The notes: generated by a model not told the origin, from the letters alone. A stretch of DNA of 64,000 nucleotides from Cocos nucifera (GCA_006176705.1 QRFJ01004196.1:1-64000); one strand, 5' to 3'; counted from the first letter of the stretch, positions 44,991 to 58,436 are shown. Translations and numbers: made by a program.

Positions 44991-45680
44991 TAAAATACCA
45001 TATGCTTTGGCAGTGGGTTCTATAATGTACGCCATGATATGTACGCGATCAGATGTAGTAACTCACTAGGGATAGTGAGTAGATACCAATTTGATCTAAG
45101 GGAGAACCACTAAAAGGTTGTTAAAACCATCCTAAAGTATTTGAGAAATACTAATTAAGGACTGATGGCTTGTATATGGTGAATCGAACTTAAAACTTAT
45201 GGGATTTATAGACTCCAATTTTCAGTCTGATCATGATGATAGTAAGAGTGTGTCGAGATATACATTCATCCTTAATGGTAGGGCCATCTGTTGGAAGAGT
45301 TTCAAGTAACACACTATGGCTGATTCTATTTGCGAGGTGGAGTATGTCGCTGCATCGATGCTGCCAAAGAAGTGGTGTGGCAGAAAAAATTCATCACCAA
45401 GCTTAAAGTAGCATCCTCCCTTGATGGTCCAATTTTGCTCAATTGTGATAGATCTGGAGCCATTGCTCGGGTGAAGGAACTAAAGGCACACCAATGGACT
45501 AATCATATTCTACGTTGCTACTATCTTAATCGAGAGATTGTGGATTGAGGTGATGTCGACCTTCAGAAGATCGATGGAAAGAAAAACATGGCCGACCCAT
45601 TCACTAAAGCTATTACGGTGAAGGAGTTCAACGACTTCAAGTCGAAGATAGGTATTAGATACTGCACTAATCGTCTTTAG
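44991..45680 (+). pseudogene. Copia-2 RNase H (broken)
   Basis: Fragments in shifting frames are YALAVGSIMYAMIC, GFIDSNFQSDHDDSKSVS-like blocks, ADSICEVEYVAASM, CDRSGAIARVKELKAHQW and DPFTKAITVKEFNDFKSKI, ending in a TAG at 45678-45680. The order and closing motif are those of Copia RNase H. Confidence 0.82.
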
Positions 45681-45694
45681 TCTAAGTGGGAGAT
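45681..45694 (+). other. Polypurine tract of Copia-2
   Basis: AAGTGGGAGAT lies between the pol stop and the LTR start TGTTAGG at 45695. Confidence 0.85.
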
Positions 45695-48383
45695 TGTTAG
45701 GAATGTGTTCCAAAGTCAATTGCCAGTCTGTTGATGGTTGGGATATACATTTATAATTATATATGAGTTATAAATTAATAAAAATTATTTTGACATTTTT
45801 TCATCATAAATTTTATTATCTTCTAATGAACTCCTATGTTGTGATGAAGTCCTTAGGACTATCTAGATTCGACAAAGGAGGATTTATTGTTTAGTCCTTA
45901 AATAGTTCACGATCAATTGATACGTTATTACTTAAGATGATAACGATTATTGAGTATAGATCATTGTGTGCCATATAGGTTGGTTACCCTCATAATCAAG
46001 GAGTATTGAGACACTGATATAGCATGCAAGTGAGATGTATGGGTACATCTACACTGAACATGACCAACTCTGGAGCTTTTCTTCTATCAAGATTAGCTCT
46101 GATGGAATATGAGTTTAAGTATCCCTCTAATCTAAGATCACCATGATAACTTCCAAGCAACTCACTATGCTTTGGTGCCAGACTACCTGAATTTTTAATT
46201 CAGTGATGGAAGATATTTGGGCACTGTCAAGTACTTAAATAGTCAGTGTGTGTATCAAGATGGGATTGATCACTCTTGATTTCAAGAGCTGTATTCAATT
46301 GTATTTTAATTTAGCAAAACCTTGGCTAGGGTAGTCTTAGTGAGGAGTCATGGAACAAATTGCTTTGAGACACAACATGGATGTATTTTCTAGGATTGAT
46401 AGTCTAACCCTAAATAATCTATTACACAAAGGTCATAGGGATGATTATACGATAACCATATTTGCGTAGGTTCTGAATGTTATGATTGTGAATATTTGAC
46501 CTATCTGGACGTCGGGTACCATTGCTAAATGGTCACTTTGATTAGTACAAAAATTGATTTTTCTGCTACTGACTTAAGTTCGGACCTATGGAGTTACACA
46601 CACCAGAGATTCCTACCTGATCTAATGGCTGGTGAAGAGTCTCACTCGATTGAGACTCTAGGATTTAGAGTCCCACTGGACTGGGACTCTTCAATCGAAA
46701 GGTCCTGCTAGGTTGGGATACTGAGTCTCAATGTCTGAGAGTCTATGGTCAAGAGTCCCACTAGACTGAAACTCTTCGATCAAGAGTTTCATAGCTTTAG
46801 AACTCTAAGTCCTAAATGTTTGAGACTCTATGATTGAGAGTTGGAACTCTATAATTATTAGTTTCACTTATTTCGGACACCGAGATCAAGAGTCCCACTG
46901 ATTTGGGACTCTTCGATCAAGAGCTTCATTTTGATGGGACTTTATTATCCGGATACCCATAGGATTTAGACTCTAGATTTATGAAAGATTTTATTAGTAA
47001 TTTGATTGCTAATTAACTCAATTTGATTAAGTAATTATTTTTGGATCAAGTCCAATTGAATTGGGTTCAGTTGGGTATGACCTGATTAGGTCACGAGTTG
47101 ACCTAATCATCGAGAAGGTTCGAACCCTAATTTGATTAGAGGTTGGGCTTGATCAATTCCTAATTATATTAAAATTTAATTGATCCTAATTAAGCCTAAT
47201 TATGTTTGATTTAATTTGATCTAATTGGACTTAACCAATTTTGATTGGTTTGGTTCAATTGGTTGAAGTTTAAATTCAAAGAGTAGTTTGACTAGTCTTC
47301 TCTTCCCATGCGCCACCTCATCTCTCCTACGCTCATTTAAAATTCATGAGAAAGGTTCTCATAAGTTTTCTCCCATGCACAAAGGGATCTCATGCCCACT
47401 TTCTTAATGCCTAATATGGATAAGGATTAGTAGTTAATGTTTAAGTTTGAATGAGATTCAAATTTGAATTAAGAAACCAACCTATTCTTATCCATGCGCC
47501 ACCTCTCCTTTGTGCACCCTCTTATCTACATGACAAAAGGTTTCTTATGACTTTTTTTTCACAAAAAAAGAGGGTGTGCGCCTGGTCTTCTCATGCTCCA
47601 TGGGATAAGGATCAAGTTGTTACAATTCAAAGGGAGTTTGATTGAATAATAATCTAATCCTCCTATGCATAGAAGACTTGGTTTGGCACAAATAAAAGGA
47701 GGATTTTCTTTGGGATGTGCGACACCTAAAGAATGAGAAATCCATCTATGTGACACCTCCCCTTCTGTGTGAGTTTGAATTAAAAAATTCCTGAGAGAAG
47801 AGAAAAACTAAGTGTTGGGCGCAAGGTTTTCAGAGTGCTACCCTAGGTTTTTGACCTAGGTTTCGAGAAGAGAGTTGGTGAGCTATGAGTGTTGTTAGCC
47901 CACCAAAATTCTAGAAGAACCTACTCTACCTCTCTACTACATCTACCAGCAATTCGAAGGGTACGTGAAGCCCGTAAATGAAGATCAAAGTCACTCGATT
48001 GAAATAGCCTCTGAAAGACTCCAGTGTCAAGCTTGCACTTGTAGGGAGCCGATCAGGATCAGGAGCCTCGTGCGGATGATCTGTGGAGGCCAAACATCTG
48101 TATAGCTATGTCATGACCAGTAGACCTCCTCAACGATGATCAGATCGTGGTGATTGACTGCCCATGCAAGGTATAGTGTTCAGAACACTTTAATGTAGTA
48201 AATAGTTTACTGCACTATTTTAATTTTTTAGATTTGATATGTCTGCATTTATGTCATATTTAGATCCTTACTATAGGATTTAATTTTTGATATGATCAAT
48301 AATTAATTAATTATATTAATTAATTTTTTGCTATATTTTAGCTATTTTGAAAAAAAATTTTGAAAGTAGCACTGGTTCCTTCA
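45695..48383 (+). mobile_element. 3' LTR of Copia-2
   Basis: It starts TGTTAGGAATGTGTTCC and ends CCTTCA at 48383, aligning end to end with the 5' LTR. The only longer difference I noticed is a missing short segment before the end (GCATTGTTAACTCTGC in the 5' copy). After it the G2 protease resumes. Confidence 0.92.
46630..46940 (+). repeat. Hairpin-forming short repeats in the Copia-2 3' LTR
   Basis: This is the same array as at 38216-38560 in the 5' LTR. AGAGTCCC (46667-46674) and GGGACTCT (46683-46690) form the stem with the same 8-nt loop. Confidence 0.75.
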
Positions 48384-48388
48384 AATGC
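48384..48388 (+). repeat. Target-site duplication AATGC of Copia-2, right copy
   Basis: Matches AATGG (37299-37303) at four of five bases. Confidence 0.72.
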
Positions 48389-48725
48389 AAGCTCTATTGA
48401 TGTTTTATTTTATGATGCATTCTCTAACATATTTATACCTGATAGTCGATGGGACCAATGAGCTCCCCGTTAGTGGGATTCACCAACGATGCTATGCCAA
48501 TGAAAGAAATAATTATCTTATTTGTTGTGGTAGGTCGGTACCCAAAGCTATCCAAGGCCTAAGTTGATTTTTTGATGGTAAAGGCATCTTATGTCCATAA
48601 TGCAATTCTTGGTCGATCAAACTTGAATGCACTTTGGACAATAGTTTCAACTTTAATTACTATTTGGAGATGAAGTTCCTAATAGGATATGGGGTCGAAG
48701 ATGTCAAGAAAGATCAAGCTTTGGC

Positions 48726-48730
48726 ATGAT
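48726..48730 (+). repeat. Expected target-site duplication ATGAT of Athila B, left copy
   Basis: These are the five bases before the TGATAAGAG edge of the LTR. The partner should follow the 5' LTR to the right of the window. Confidence 0.4.
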
Positions 48731-50046
48731 TGATAAGAGTACAATGTAGTCGTTAAGACACCATGTTTATCAGTTTAATTTTGACTTCTTAAATCAATTA
48801 AAAATAGGTAGTAAGTAGTGAGTCAGATCGAATCCACAAAGAAGGCAATATTTTAGTTTTAAAATTTTTAATTTATATAAAAAAAATAAAAGATTTAAAA
48901 TAGAATTGAAGTCAAAAAATAAAATTATAAATAAAAAATAAAAATTAAATGATGTAAAAAATTAAACTTGGTATTAAGATCTACTAGTTAGATCTTAGCA
49001 TCTACTTGTAATAAAATTAAAGAGCAATAATTAAATTTATAATAAAAATAAAGTGCATGAAATTTAAATAGCTGATAAGTAAATTTTACATTAATTAAAA
49101 TTTGATTTAGAATTTAAATATATAAAATTAAAAAATAAGAAAAAAATAAAAAAAATTAGAAGCAGTTGATCTTGATCTTGGATTGACATTGGCATTGAGA
49201 TGTTACAGAAGTCTAGCTCTTGCTCTCGGCACCATATGCCCCGAAGCCACCATTAATCCCAAGCATGGCTCTACCCTTTACCAAACTCCTCTCTTGATTG
49301 AAGATGACTTGATTTGATGGCCTGAAGTCTTATTTATGGAGTATTAAAGGGCTAGATCCTTTGTTGCTAAGCAATATGGGAGTAAAGAAGTGTTTTGATT
49401 AGCAAATATAAAAAAATCTCATGAAAAATTTGATAAAAATAGTTCCTAGATCGAATTCTATGTAGTTCCATAAGTTCTGGCCATCAGATCTTGATCAAAC
49501 GATCCAAAAAATATCAAAAATCAACATATAATAGTCAAGATCAAGTCAAAATTATTTCAGGCTGTCCTATCATGCAAATGGGTGGTTTTGATCTATTAGA
49601 TTGCATCGAAAATCATACTAGAATCCTTTTCCTAGTCGGATTAAATACCAGCCATTGGATAGCATTGATTAGAAGAATTTTGGCCATTGGATCGATGCCT
49701 GGGAGCTTAATCGCCGTCGAAAGCTCTGTCAACCATTCGGTCAATGCCTGGAATGTGCATGGCTATTGGATTGCATGCTGGGTAGAGCTGGAAAATTGAA
49801 TCAAAATAGGAAAAAGCCATGGCCATCAGATTTGGACTGGAATAAACCATAGCCACATGATCGCGCCATTACTGTGCTCATGGATCCTATAGACCGAGTG
49901 TACCATAGACCGCAATCAATCAGCATGCACCTTGGCCTGTAAAATTACCATTTTACCTCTGAATGCTGTATGAGAATTTTTATAAACCCTTTAAGGGTCT
50001 TGGTCCACCATGTGGCAGCCTATGATTTGCTGCCTTCTGCTAAGCT
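48731..50046 (-). mobile_element. 3' LTR of Athila B, distal part
   Basis: The plus strand starts TGATAAGAG. From about 48770 it aligns with the Athila A LTR from 29340 on (TTAGTTTAATT, GATCGAATCC, ACTAGTTAGATC and, later, GGTCTTGGTCCACCATG). It ends at 50046 where Copia-3 is inserted. Together with 60925-61300 it makes about 1.69 kb, close to the 1722 bp of the A LTR. Confidence 0.85.
50042..50046 (+). repeat. Target-site duplication AAGCT of Copia-3, left copy
   Basis: AAGCT precedes the TGAAGG edge of the LTR; the right copy is GAGCT (60925-60929). Confidence 0.72.
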
Positions 50047-52534
50047 TGAAGGAACCAGATCTAGGGTTTTACAGGTAGATCTTGAAATTTTTTTCAAGAT
50101 CTTATGGTGGAAGATATAAATAAATAAAATATTTATTTAAATAAATATATAAATACTTAGATCTCAAATCTATTATATGATCAAGACATGATATTAAATT
50201 AGAAATTAAAATCAAATAAGAAAGTAAAAGGTTGATCAAATCAACCTAGATCTACACTACATCAAATGTAGGTATAAAGTTTATAGATCATATCTATTAC
50301 CTAAGCAAGTTAGATGTTCTAACTTGCTGATTCAGACTTGAGGATGATGTCATGAGCCGCACATGCGTTCGGCCTCTAGGAGTCATCCACATGAGCCTAC
50401 AATCTTTGATCTGAAGTCTGATACGGGAAATCAGCACAACATGCTAGTACTATGCTGATTGTTCTTCGACGATCGATCCGATGCTTCCTTCATTGAAATT
50501 TGGACTCTCCAAAATATGAGAAGAGAGATGAGAGCTTGTTGATTTGAGACTCTCTCAAAAAAACTCAAAAGAAAGGAGGAGAGATTGAAATTAAAATAGC
50601 CCTAGAAGAAGACCCTCTTCTTCTTCTCTTTTCTCTCACCTAGACACTTAGATTGGTGCCTATGGAAACCCCATGCCCAAGGACCCACTTCTTCCAATTT
50701 TTGTGCACCCTAAACCTCTCCCAAATCTCTATATTTCATAAAAAAATTAGAATAAAATTAATCCAATAGATAAAAAAGAAAGAGTCCAAGTTAGGTCAAA
50801 TTTCTAGACTAGGAATATCCAAACATGGGAAGTTATTGGGATGCCCAACTTTTGGGCACCTCCTCCACAATTTTTTGTGGAGAGCAACAAGGGATGGAGC
50901 ATTAAAAAAAAAGATTATTTTTATGGAATAAGAGAAGAATTAATTAAAAGATTGGGGGGCACTCAAGGGAAGATGTTTTGGTTAATAAGGATTCTATCTC
51001 ATAGAATCCTAAGCAAAACCAATTCCTCCTTTGACTTGGTCTACCACCTAACTTTTAAATATGACTTGGAGGGAGAGAGGGGATGTGAAAATAAAGAAGA
51101 AAGGAATTTTTCATGAAAAATACCTAAAAAATCAGTATGGGGGGCATTGGGACTAAGGTGGCGCAAGAAGATAGGGAGTCCTAGTCACACTAGGACTCCT
51201 ATTTTGACTTGGTCAAACAAGATCTTTTAACCAAATAAAATCAAGATTAAACCAATCTAATTAAATAAAGCCCTAACCCATTTAAGAGATTAATTAAATT
51301 AGATTAAATTAAATTTAATTTTGATTTATTTTCTAATCAAATTAGAAAATTGGGTTAATCCGAGTCCTAGTTAGACTAGGACTAGTTCTTCCTTGCACTT
51401 GGCTTATCCAATAAACTAATTGAACTTGATCCAATCAAACCCAAACTAAATCAAATTAAATAATATTTAATTAAACTTAATCTCAACCTATTGGCTTAAT
51501 CAAATTAAGCTAATTAGCAATCCAATTGCTAATCATCCTCCTACAACACTTGCACTAGGTTAAACACCAATCGTATTGATTGTTTAACCCTAGAACGATT
51601 CTTAATCGTTGAACAACCATCCGATCAGATTGTAAGCTCTAATATGTGTAATCTCATAGGTCCAAATCTAAGCTGGTAGCATAGAAATAAATTTATATAC
51701 CAATTAAAGTGACCATCTAGCAATGATACCCGACGATCAGATAGGTCGAAGGTGTAGAACACCATCCTTAGAACCCATACGAATATAGTTTCCATGTAAT
51801 TCATCCCCTTGACCATAATGCTCATAGGATACATCAGAGTTCAACTATCAACTCTGATCAGGTTGTCCACATTGTATTTTAAAATACTAAATCCATCTGA
51901 TGGATTATCCTGACCAAGGTTTTGCTATATTGAAATATAGTGATACATTCTTCTCCAACTCTTGGAGTGGTCAATTCCATCTTGATCACACTCCGACTTT
52001 GCAAGTACTTGACTATGCCCAAAAGCTTTCCATTACTGAATTAAAAATTCAGTTAGTCCAGTACCAAAGCACAATGAGTTGCTTGCAAGTCACTAAGGTG
52101 ATCTCAGGGCTAAGGGATACTTATACCTATATCCCATCAGAGATATTCTCGATAGTAGAATGCTCTTGAGTTGGTCACATTCAATGATGATGTACCCATA
52201 CATCTCACCTGTATGCCATACTAGTGTCTCTATACATCTTGGTTAAGAGGATAACCAACCTATATGGCATATAGTGACCTATGCTCAATAGACACTGTCG
52301 TCCTAATTAACAGCCTATCATTTGGTCGTGAACAAATTTAAGGACTCATCGATAATTCTCTCTTTATCGAAACTAAATAGTCCTAAGGACTTCATCACAA
52401 TAATGGAGTTCCTTAGAAGATGTAAACTTATGATGAAAAAAGATGCTAAAATATTTTTCATTAATTAATAAATCAATTACAATATCTCAACCATCAATAG
52501 GCTGACGATTGGCTTTGGGACACAATTTCCAACA
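50047..52534 (-). mobile_element. 3' LTR of Copia-3
   Basis: The minus strand starts TGTTGGAAATTGTGTCCC at 52534 and ends CTTCA at 50047. It aligns with 58437-60924 at the same length. By eye the two differ at roughly one base in ten over the first 80 bases. Confidence 0.92.
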
Positions 52535-52546
52535 ACTCCCACTTGT
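52535..52546 (-). other. Polypurine tract of Copia-3
   Basis: The minus strand reads ACAAGTGGGAGT directly before the LTR start. Confidence 0.85.
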
Positions 52547-53240
52547 TCTAAAGCCACTCGACATAGTATCTAATACCCATCTTCGATATATGGTTGTCGA
52601 ACTCCTTGATTGCTAGGGCTTTAGTGAAGGGATTGGCTAGGTTCTCCTTTTCGTCGATCTTCTGAAAGTTGACGTCACCACGATCCATGATTTCAGGGAC
52701 CAAATGGAAGCGATGCAGAATATGCTTTGTTCACTGGTGTGCCTTCGATTCCTTTGCTTAAGCTATGGCACCAGTGCTATCGCAGTAGAGTAGGACTGGA
52801 CCATCAATGGAGGGTGCTACTCCGAGCTTGGTGATGAACTTTCTCAGCCACACAGCTTTCTTTGCTGCATCTGATGCTGCCATGTACTCTACTTCTCAAA
52901 AAGAGTCTACTACTATATGCTGCTTGAAATTTTTTCTGTAGATGACTCCACCATTTTAAGTAAAGATATACCCCAACACACTTTTACTATTATCATGATT
53001 AGATTGAAAGCTGGAGTCTGTAAATCCCACAAGCTTCAAATCTGACTCACCATAAGCCAACCATTGGTCCTTAGTATTTTTCAAATACTTAAGGATGGTT
53101 TTAACCACCTTCCAGTGATTTTCTTTAGGGCCAAACTGGTATCTACTCACTACTCCTAGTGAGTATGCCATGTTTGATCTCGTACATATCATTGCATACA
53201 TAATAGACCCCACTGTCAAAGCATATGAAATTCTACTCAT
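52547..53240 (-). pseudogene. Copia-3 RNase H (broken)
   Basis: The 53240-52956 frame reads VGSIMYAMICTRSNMAYSLG and VGFTDSSFQSNHDNSKSVLG, the end of RT and the first RNase H motif. After frame changes it reads the AAKKAVW-like block near 52860 and NPFTKALAIKEFDNHI near 52610, the closing motif. Stops interrupt it. Confidence 0.85.
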
Positions 53241-54389
53241 ACGCTCTCTCTCTTCAGGAGTTGTCAGACAATCCTTTTTAGAGAGAAAAATTTCTTAGCC
53301 TATTCAGAGATAGTCCTTTTTGAAATTTTCTATGCTGAACTTCTTCAGCATAGTTTCTATGTACGTGAACTAAGATATACCAAGCTTCCTTTTAGACCTA
53401 TCCCTATAGATCTTCATCCCTAGGATGTAGGATGCTTCACCCAAGTTCATCATGGAGAACTATGATGACAACCAGACTTTTATTTCTTGTAGTGCGGGGA
53501 TATCATTTGCGATTAAGAGAATATCAACCACGTACAAAATAAAGAATATCACTACTGGAATATTTGCCCATTTGTAAATGTAGGGTTCTTCTCCATTCTT
53601 AACGAAGCCATATATTTTGATCACTTTATCAAAATACATGTTCCAACTCTGAGATATCTGCTTCAATCCATAAATGGATCTCTAAAGCTTGCATACCTTG
53701 GACTCATCTATGGATGCGAATCCTTCAGGTTGTATCATATACACCTCTTCGATCAACTCTCCATTTAGGAAAGCTGTCTTCACATTCATTTGCCAGATCT
53801 CATAGTCCAGATAGATAGCAATGGCAAGCATGATCTAAATGGACTTGAGCATTGCCATAGGAAAGAACATCTCATCATAGTCAATACCATAACGTTGACG
53901 ATACCCCTTGGCAACCAAATGGGCTTTACAGGTCTCCATCTTTCCATCTACACCCCTCTTCCTTTTGAAAACCCATTTACACCAAATAGGTTTAACCCCT
54001 TCAAATGGGTCAACTAATGTCCATACATCATTGACCTTCATGGAATCCATTTTGGATCTCATGGCTTCTAGCCATTCGTAAGAGTTGAGTCTCTGCATCG
54101 CATCCATATAAGTGATCGAGTCCTCATCATTCTTATCAAGTACGATGGAATCACCATCCTGGACTAATAATTCATAGTATCTATCTGAATGGTGGGGTAC
54201 TCTGTCGGATCGCCTTAATGGTGCGGATTCACTAGACTTCGAATCTGATATGATCAAATCCGACTTAGGCTCAACATTCTGTGTCAGACTTTCTATCTGT
54301 TGAACTTCATTAAGTTCAACCTTAGAGGCAACAATTTCTTCATCAAGGAATTCCTTTTTCAAAAAGATTGCCCTAAGGCCAACAAACAC
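53241..54389 (-). pseudogene. Copia-3 reverse transcriptase (broken, YVVD box)
   Basis: The 54389-53835 frame (184 codons) reads CKWVFKRKRGVDGKMETCKA and YGIDYDEMFFPMAMLKSI. The 53666-53460 frame reads KQISQSWNMYFDKVIKIYGF and LYVVDILLIANDIP, where the first Asp of the catalytic pair is Val. Its 5' end carries a long acidic linker after integrase. The enzyme is dead in this copy. Confidence 0.9.
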
Positions 54390-55465
54390 CTTTTGTTCAT
54401 CAGCATGGTAGAAATAGTAACTTTTGGTCTCTTTTGGGTATCCTATGAATGTATACTTATCAGACCTAGGTCAAAGATTGTCTGTAAGTAACCATTTGAT
54501 ATAAGCTAGGCACCCCCAAATCCTAAGATGTGAAAGTGCTGGCTTACATCCAATCTATATCTCATATGGGATTTTAACTATAGACTTTCTTGGAACCCTA
54601 TTTAATAGATAACAAACTCCGAGTGCATATCCCCAGAAGGATATCAGCAAGCTGGTAAATTCCATCATGGATCAGACCATGTCTAACAAAGCTCGATTTC
54701 TTCTTTCAAACACACCATTATGTTGTGGTGTTCTAGGAGGAGTCCATTCGAAGAGAATTTCATTCTATCCTAGATATGTGAAAAACTCACCAGAAAGATA
54801 TTCTCCTCCTCGGTCAGATCGAAGAGTTTTAATATTCTTTTTAGTTTATTTTTCTACTTCACTTCGAAATCATTTGAACATTTTAAAAGAATCTGACTTA
54901 TATTTCATCAGATAGACATATTCATATCTGGATAGATCATCTATGAAAGTTATGAAGTAGACATATCCACCTCTAGCACTTGTGCTTATTGGTCCACATA
55001 CATCAGTATGTACTAGATCTAAGAGCTCATTGGCTCTCTCACCTTTTTCAGTAAAATGTAACTAAGTCATTTTACCAAGAAGATAGGACTCACAGGTTGG
55101 AAGTGATTCATAATCATTAACTTTGAGGATTCCCTCTTGAGTCAACCTATTTATCCCATTCTTATTTATATGACCTAGCCTACAGAGCCATAAGTAGACA
55201 TCTGATACACTATCTAATCTAGGATACATGCTAGTAGAATAGACTACATTAACAAGTTGTGATAACATATATACACCATTATTCAATTATCCACAGAAAG
55301 TAGTAACACCATTCATAATGACATTACAAACTCATTTCTTTATTAAAATTTCATAATTGTTCATGGCCAAAAGGCCTATAGAAATAATATTTAAAAAAAA
55401 TTAGGATAGAAATGACAGTCACTAAGAACAACGGTATGAGATTTAAATATAAGTTTCAAAATTTC
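54390..55465 (-). pseudogene. Copia-3 pre-integrase and integrase (broken)
   Basis: The 55286-55062 frame reads MNNGVYMLSQLVN and DVYLWLCRLGHINKNGINRL, with the H and Cys residues of the pre-integrase block (SYLLGKMT at its end). The core is readable in fragments up to about 54480; the plus strand shows the reverse of the GGEY and NGV-ERR regions near 54700-54830. Several stops interrupt it. Confidence 0.8.
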
Positions 55466-56515
55466 TCAAGCTAAAACTGAAACTAGTCTTTCATCTCCAA
55501 CATTCAAGAATCTCTTGTCTTGCTCGAATCTTCTACTGACCTGTAATTTTCGTAATGAATTACAAATATGGTAAGGGCTATCGGTATCCAATACCCAGTC
55601 AGTAATATCATAAATAGAAAAATTATAATAAGTTATCATATAAATACCTTGTCCAGCAATAGCTTGCTTTTTTCTTTGCCTGTTCGGATCCAGGAAGGCA
55701 ATGTACTGAGGATAGTTTCTCTTCTTGTACCCTCGCTGCTTGCAAAAGAAGCATTTAGTTTGACTCTTATCGGGCTTGATCTTCCTAGTCTGGCCCTGCA
55801 CTAATGTCCCAGCCTGAACTTGCACATTTTTTGTTTTCTTCTTCTTATTCTTCTTTTCTTTTCTAAAGGGTTGAGAACCAGAAGACGAACCTCTCACTAA
55901 GTTCACCGACTCTTTATGGAGCTGGTGATCCTTCTCATAATTCTAAAGTAACCCCAATAAGCCATGATAGTTTACTTTAGGCTTTGTCATTCTGTAATGA
56001 GTAAGAAAAGGGAGATAGGACTTTGGTGACGAGTTCAGTATTGCATCTTTCTCATATTGTTCATGCAAGAAAAAGCTGAGTTTGCTCAAGTGCTCTATCA
56101 GCTCGATCATATACAATACATGATCAGTGACAGAGGCTCCATCCTGTATTCTAGCATTGAAGATGGCGCAATTAGTCTTATGCCCCTCAAAGTCATCGGG
56201 TGTGCCAAAAGAATCCTCCAACACTTGGAGCATTTCATTTGGCTGAGCTATCTCAAACCAACGACTAAACTCGTCGCTCATCATAGCTAGCATAATGCAG
56301 CGCACCATGGTTCGGTCACTAATCCACTTTTGATAAGTGTTTCTAACTGTTCCACATGCATTGGCAGCTGGCTCCTAACATGCAGGATCCATCAACATAT
56401 ATAGGATCCATTCATGCTCCAAGATAATCTTCAACTTTCGGTACCAGCTATCGAAGTTAGGTCCCACCAACTTATCATTGTTAAATAATGATCAGAGCGA
56501 TAGAAAAGTGGCCAT
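55466..56515 (-). pseudogene. Copia-3 gag and protease start (broken)
   Basis: The ATG at 56515 opens MATFLSL followed by a TGA, then NDKLVGPNFDSWYRKLKIIL. The 56308-55943 frame reads GASVTDHVLYMIELIEHLSK and YRMTKPKVNYHGLLGLL. The 55906-55466 frame has a Lys-rich linker and CFFCKQRGYKKRNYP, a knuckle in which the His and last Cys are Tyr. It ends with WVLDTDSPYHICNS, the protease active site with Asp in place of Gly. It matches Copia-2 gag along its length. Confidence 0.88.
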
Positions 56516-58422
56516 ATCTTCACCAAGAAAAATCAAAATCTAATTATTAATTGATTCATTAAATCTAAAGATTTGGACTTTAATCAAAAGATTTCTCCCA
56601 CTATTTTATTTGAATTGGTAGCCTCTACCTCTAATTCGAGAAATTACCCTAATTCCTTAATGGGTACTAGAATCCACATAAACTATACACAAGCCCAACT
56701 TTGGTTGGCCCACCCATATACATCTAAGGGTATGTTCATAATCAATTATTTCTTCAAATAATTTTTAGTAATTAAATTTTGCCCTAGGCCCTGATCAGTT
56801 GGCTTTGGCCTTCTCAAAAAAGGGTTCAAGTAGGTCCAACCATTAACATAACCATACTTGGTCTATCCAACCAATGAATGATCAGGCCCAACTTTGGTTG
56901 GTCCACCTGACCACCATTTAGAAAGATGTATCCAAGAGATCATATAATGAATGATAATGCCATCAATCGATAAGCACTAGGCCTTTGGGCCTCCAATGAT
57001 TATCCAACTAATGGACCCATTATCATCCACTTAATGGGAGGCTATGATCCAGTTATCATATAACTATTTCATTTTAGGGATCTAATAATTTTAGAGGATT
57101 TATTTATAGAAGTGAGTAGGTCAGATTAACCAGCTTGTCATGATCCTTCCACCAACTTCACCAAGTCAGCTTAAGGGAGACCATTAATAGGCTAGTGTAG
57201 GAGCACCTAAATCAGTCAAACTGATTTACCTAGCTAACATGGGTTAGCTCGAATAGTCAAGCGATCCGATCAAAATATAATCTCACCAAGAGACCAGATA
57301 AGTTCAATCAGTGGAAGGGTCTACCAGGCTTGGGTTAGACACCATCAGAAATGGCCAGATAAGCGGGCTACCAATTAAAAACCACTGGTCTGGTTTACCA
57401 TAGACACCAACTGGTTTAATTAATTTTAATTAGATCAACCTAATAGTTCATGCTAGACTGCATAGTCAAGAATCAAGTCCATCTTGGGTCTTGTTAAAGA
57501 CATGAACTTGACCAACTACAACTATTGCAATTGATCTAGAGAATCATTGACCTAATCTAAGACAATAATTGATTAGATTTAGTCAATTCTCTAATTAAAT
57601 TCATTCTTTAATCTAACACTAGATCTAACCCAATTAATGAACCTAATCTCTACTAACCCATTAACCCAATGTGTTATGATTCGTGTCATAGGATCTTCAA
57701 TTTACAATCCTAGAACCTAATCAAACAACTGCTTAATTCTTAATTAAGTTTTGGGCTGAGGGTTGGGGTTTGGCTTTTTCAAAATAGTTTTCATATTTGT
57801 AAAATATTTTTACAACATGGTTCTATCAATCAAGTTGCATATTTAATTCATAATCAATATGCAAGTTATATAAACATTAATCTACTTTACATCTAATCTA
57901 AACAGGTTCATGTAATTAAAACAATTTCAATAATAATCAATTATAAATCTTCCTAGATCAAATCTAACATATTTATGAAGATTAAAATTAGATTAAAATA
58001 TTTTTAATTAGATCATAAAATCTCTTAAATCTAATCTAAAATTTTATGATCAATATTTTAGATCAGCACGTACTAGGATAACCTATTCACTGTAAGGGAT
58101 AAACCTTATAGTAGGATAACCTTATGGTAGTCCGTGCAATCTAAAATATTTTATTTTTAGATTTAAAATTATTTTAAATCTATTAAATTATAAATAAAAT
58201 TAGATCAAATCTAATAAATTTATGATTAGAGTCAGATCATCATGAACTAGGATAACCTATTCACTGTAAGGGATAAACCTTACAGCAAGACAATATTATG
58301 GCAGTCCATGCAATCTAAAATATTTTATTTTTTTAATTTTAGATTTAATAATTAAATTATAAATTATATTTAATCTAAAAAATAATCTAGACATGCATAA
58401 AAATCATGTAATAAGAATCTGG
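56516..58422 (-). other. Copia-3 leader, 1.9 kb
   Basis: No supported frame. It shares patches with the Copia-2 leader (for example GACCAACCAAAGTTGGGC and the CTTACAGTGAATAGG region), which confirms it as the family leader. Confidence 0.7.
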
Positions 58423-58434
58423 GCTCTGATACCA
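58423..58434 (-). other. Primer binding site of Copia-3 (initiator Met tRNA)
   Basis: The plus strand reads GCTCTGATACCA, the exact reverse complement of the TGGTATCAGAGC site, 2 nt from the LTR edge. Confidence 0.95.
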
Positions 58435-58436
58435 AT

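Larger units (their letters stand above)
37304..48383 (+). mobile_element. Copia-2: full-length Copia element, 11.1 kb
   Basis: Two LTRs of 2693 and 2689 bp, an initiator-Met PBS, a 1.7-kb leader, gag, protease, integrase, reverse transcriptase, RNase H and a polypurine tract occur in Copia order. It is flanked by AATGG/AATGC. The host sequence on both sides is the G2 protease. It is related to Copia-3 and more distantly to Copia-1. Confidence 0.93.
48384..48730 (+). pseudogene. G2 protease, middle part (between Copia-2 and Athila B)
   Basis: After Copia-2 the sequence reads SSIDVLFYDAFSN, then WDSPTMLCQ-like frames, FLMVKASYVHNAILG and a tail like that of G1 at 2890-3000. It continues from the gag/protease part ending at 37303. 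At 48731 the Athila B LTR begins, so the protease carries two separate insertions about 350 bp apart. Confidence 0.82.
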
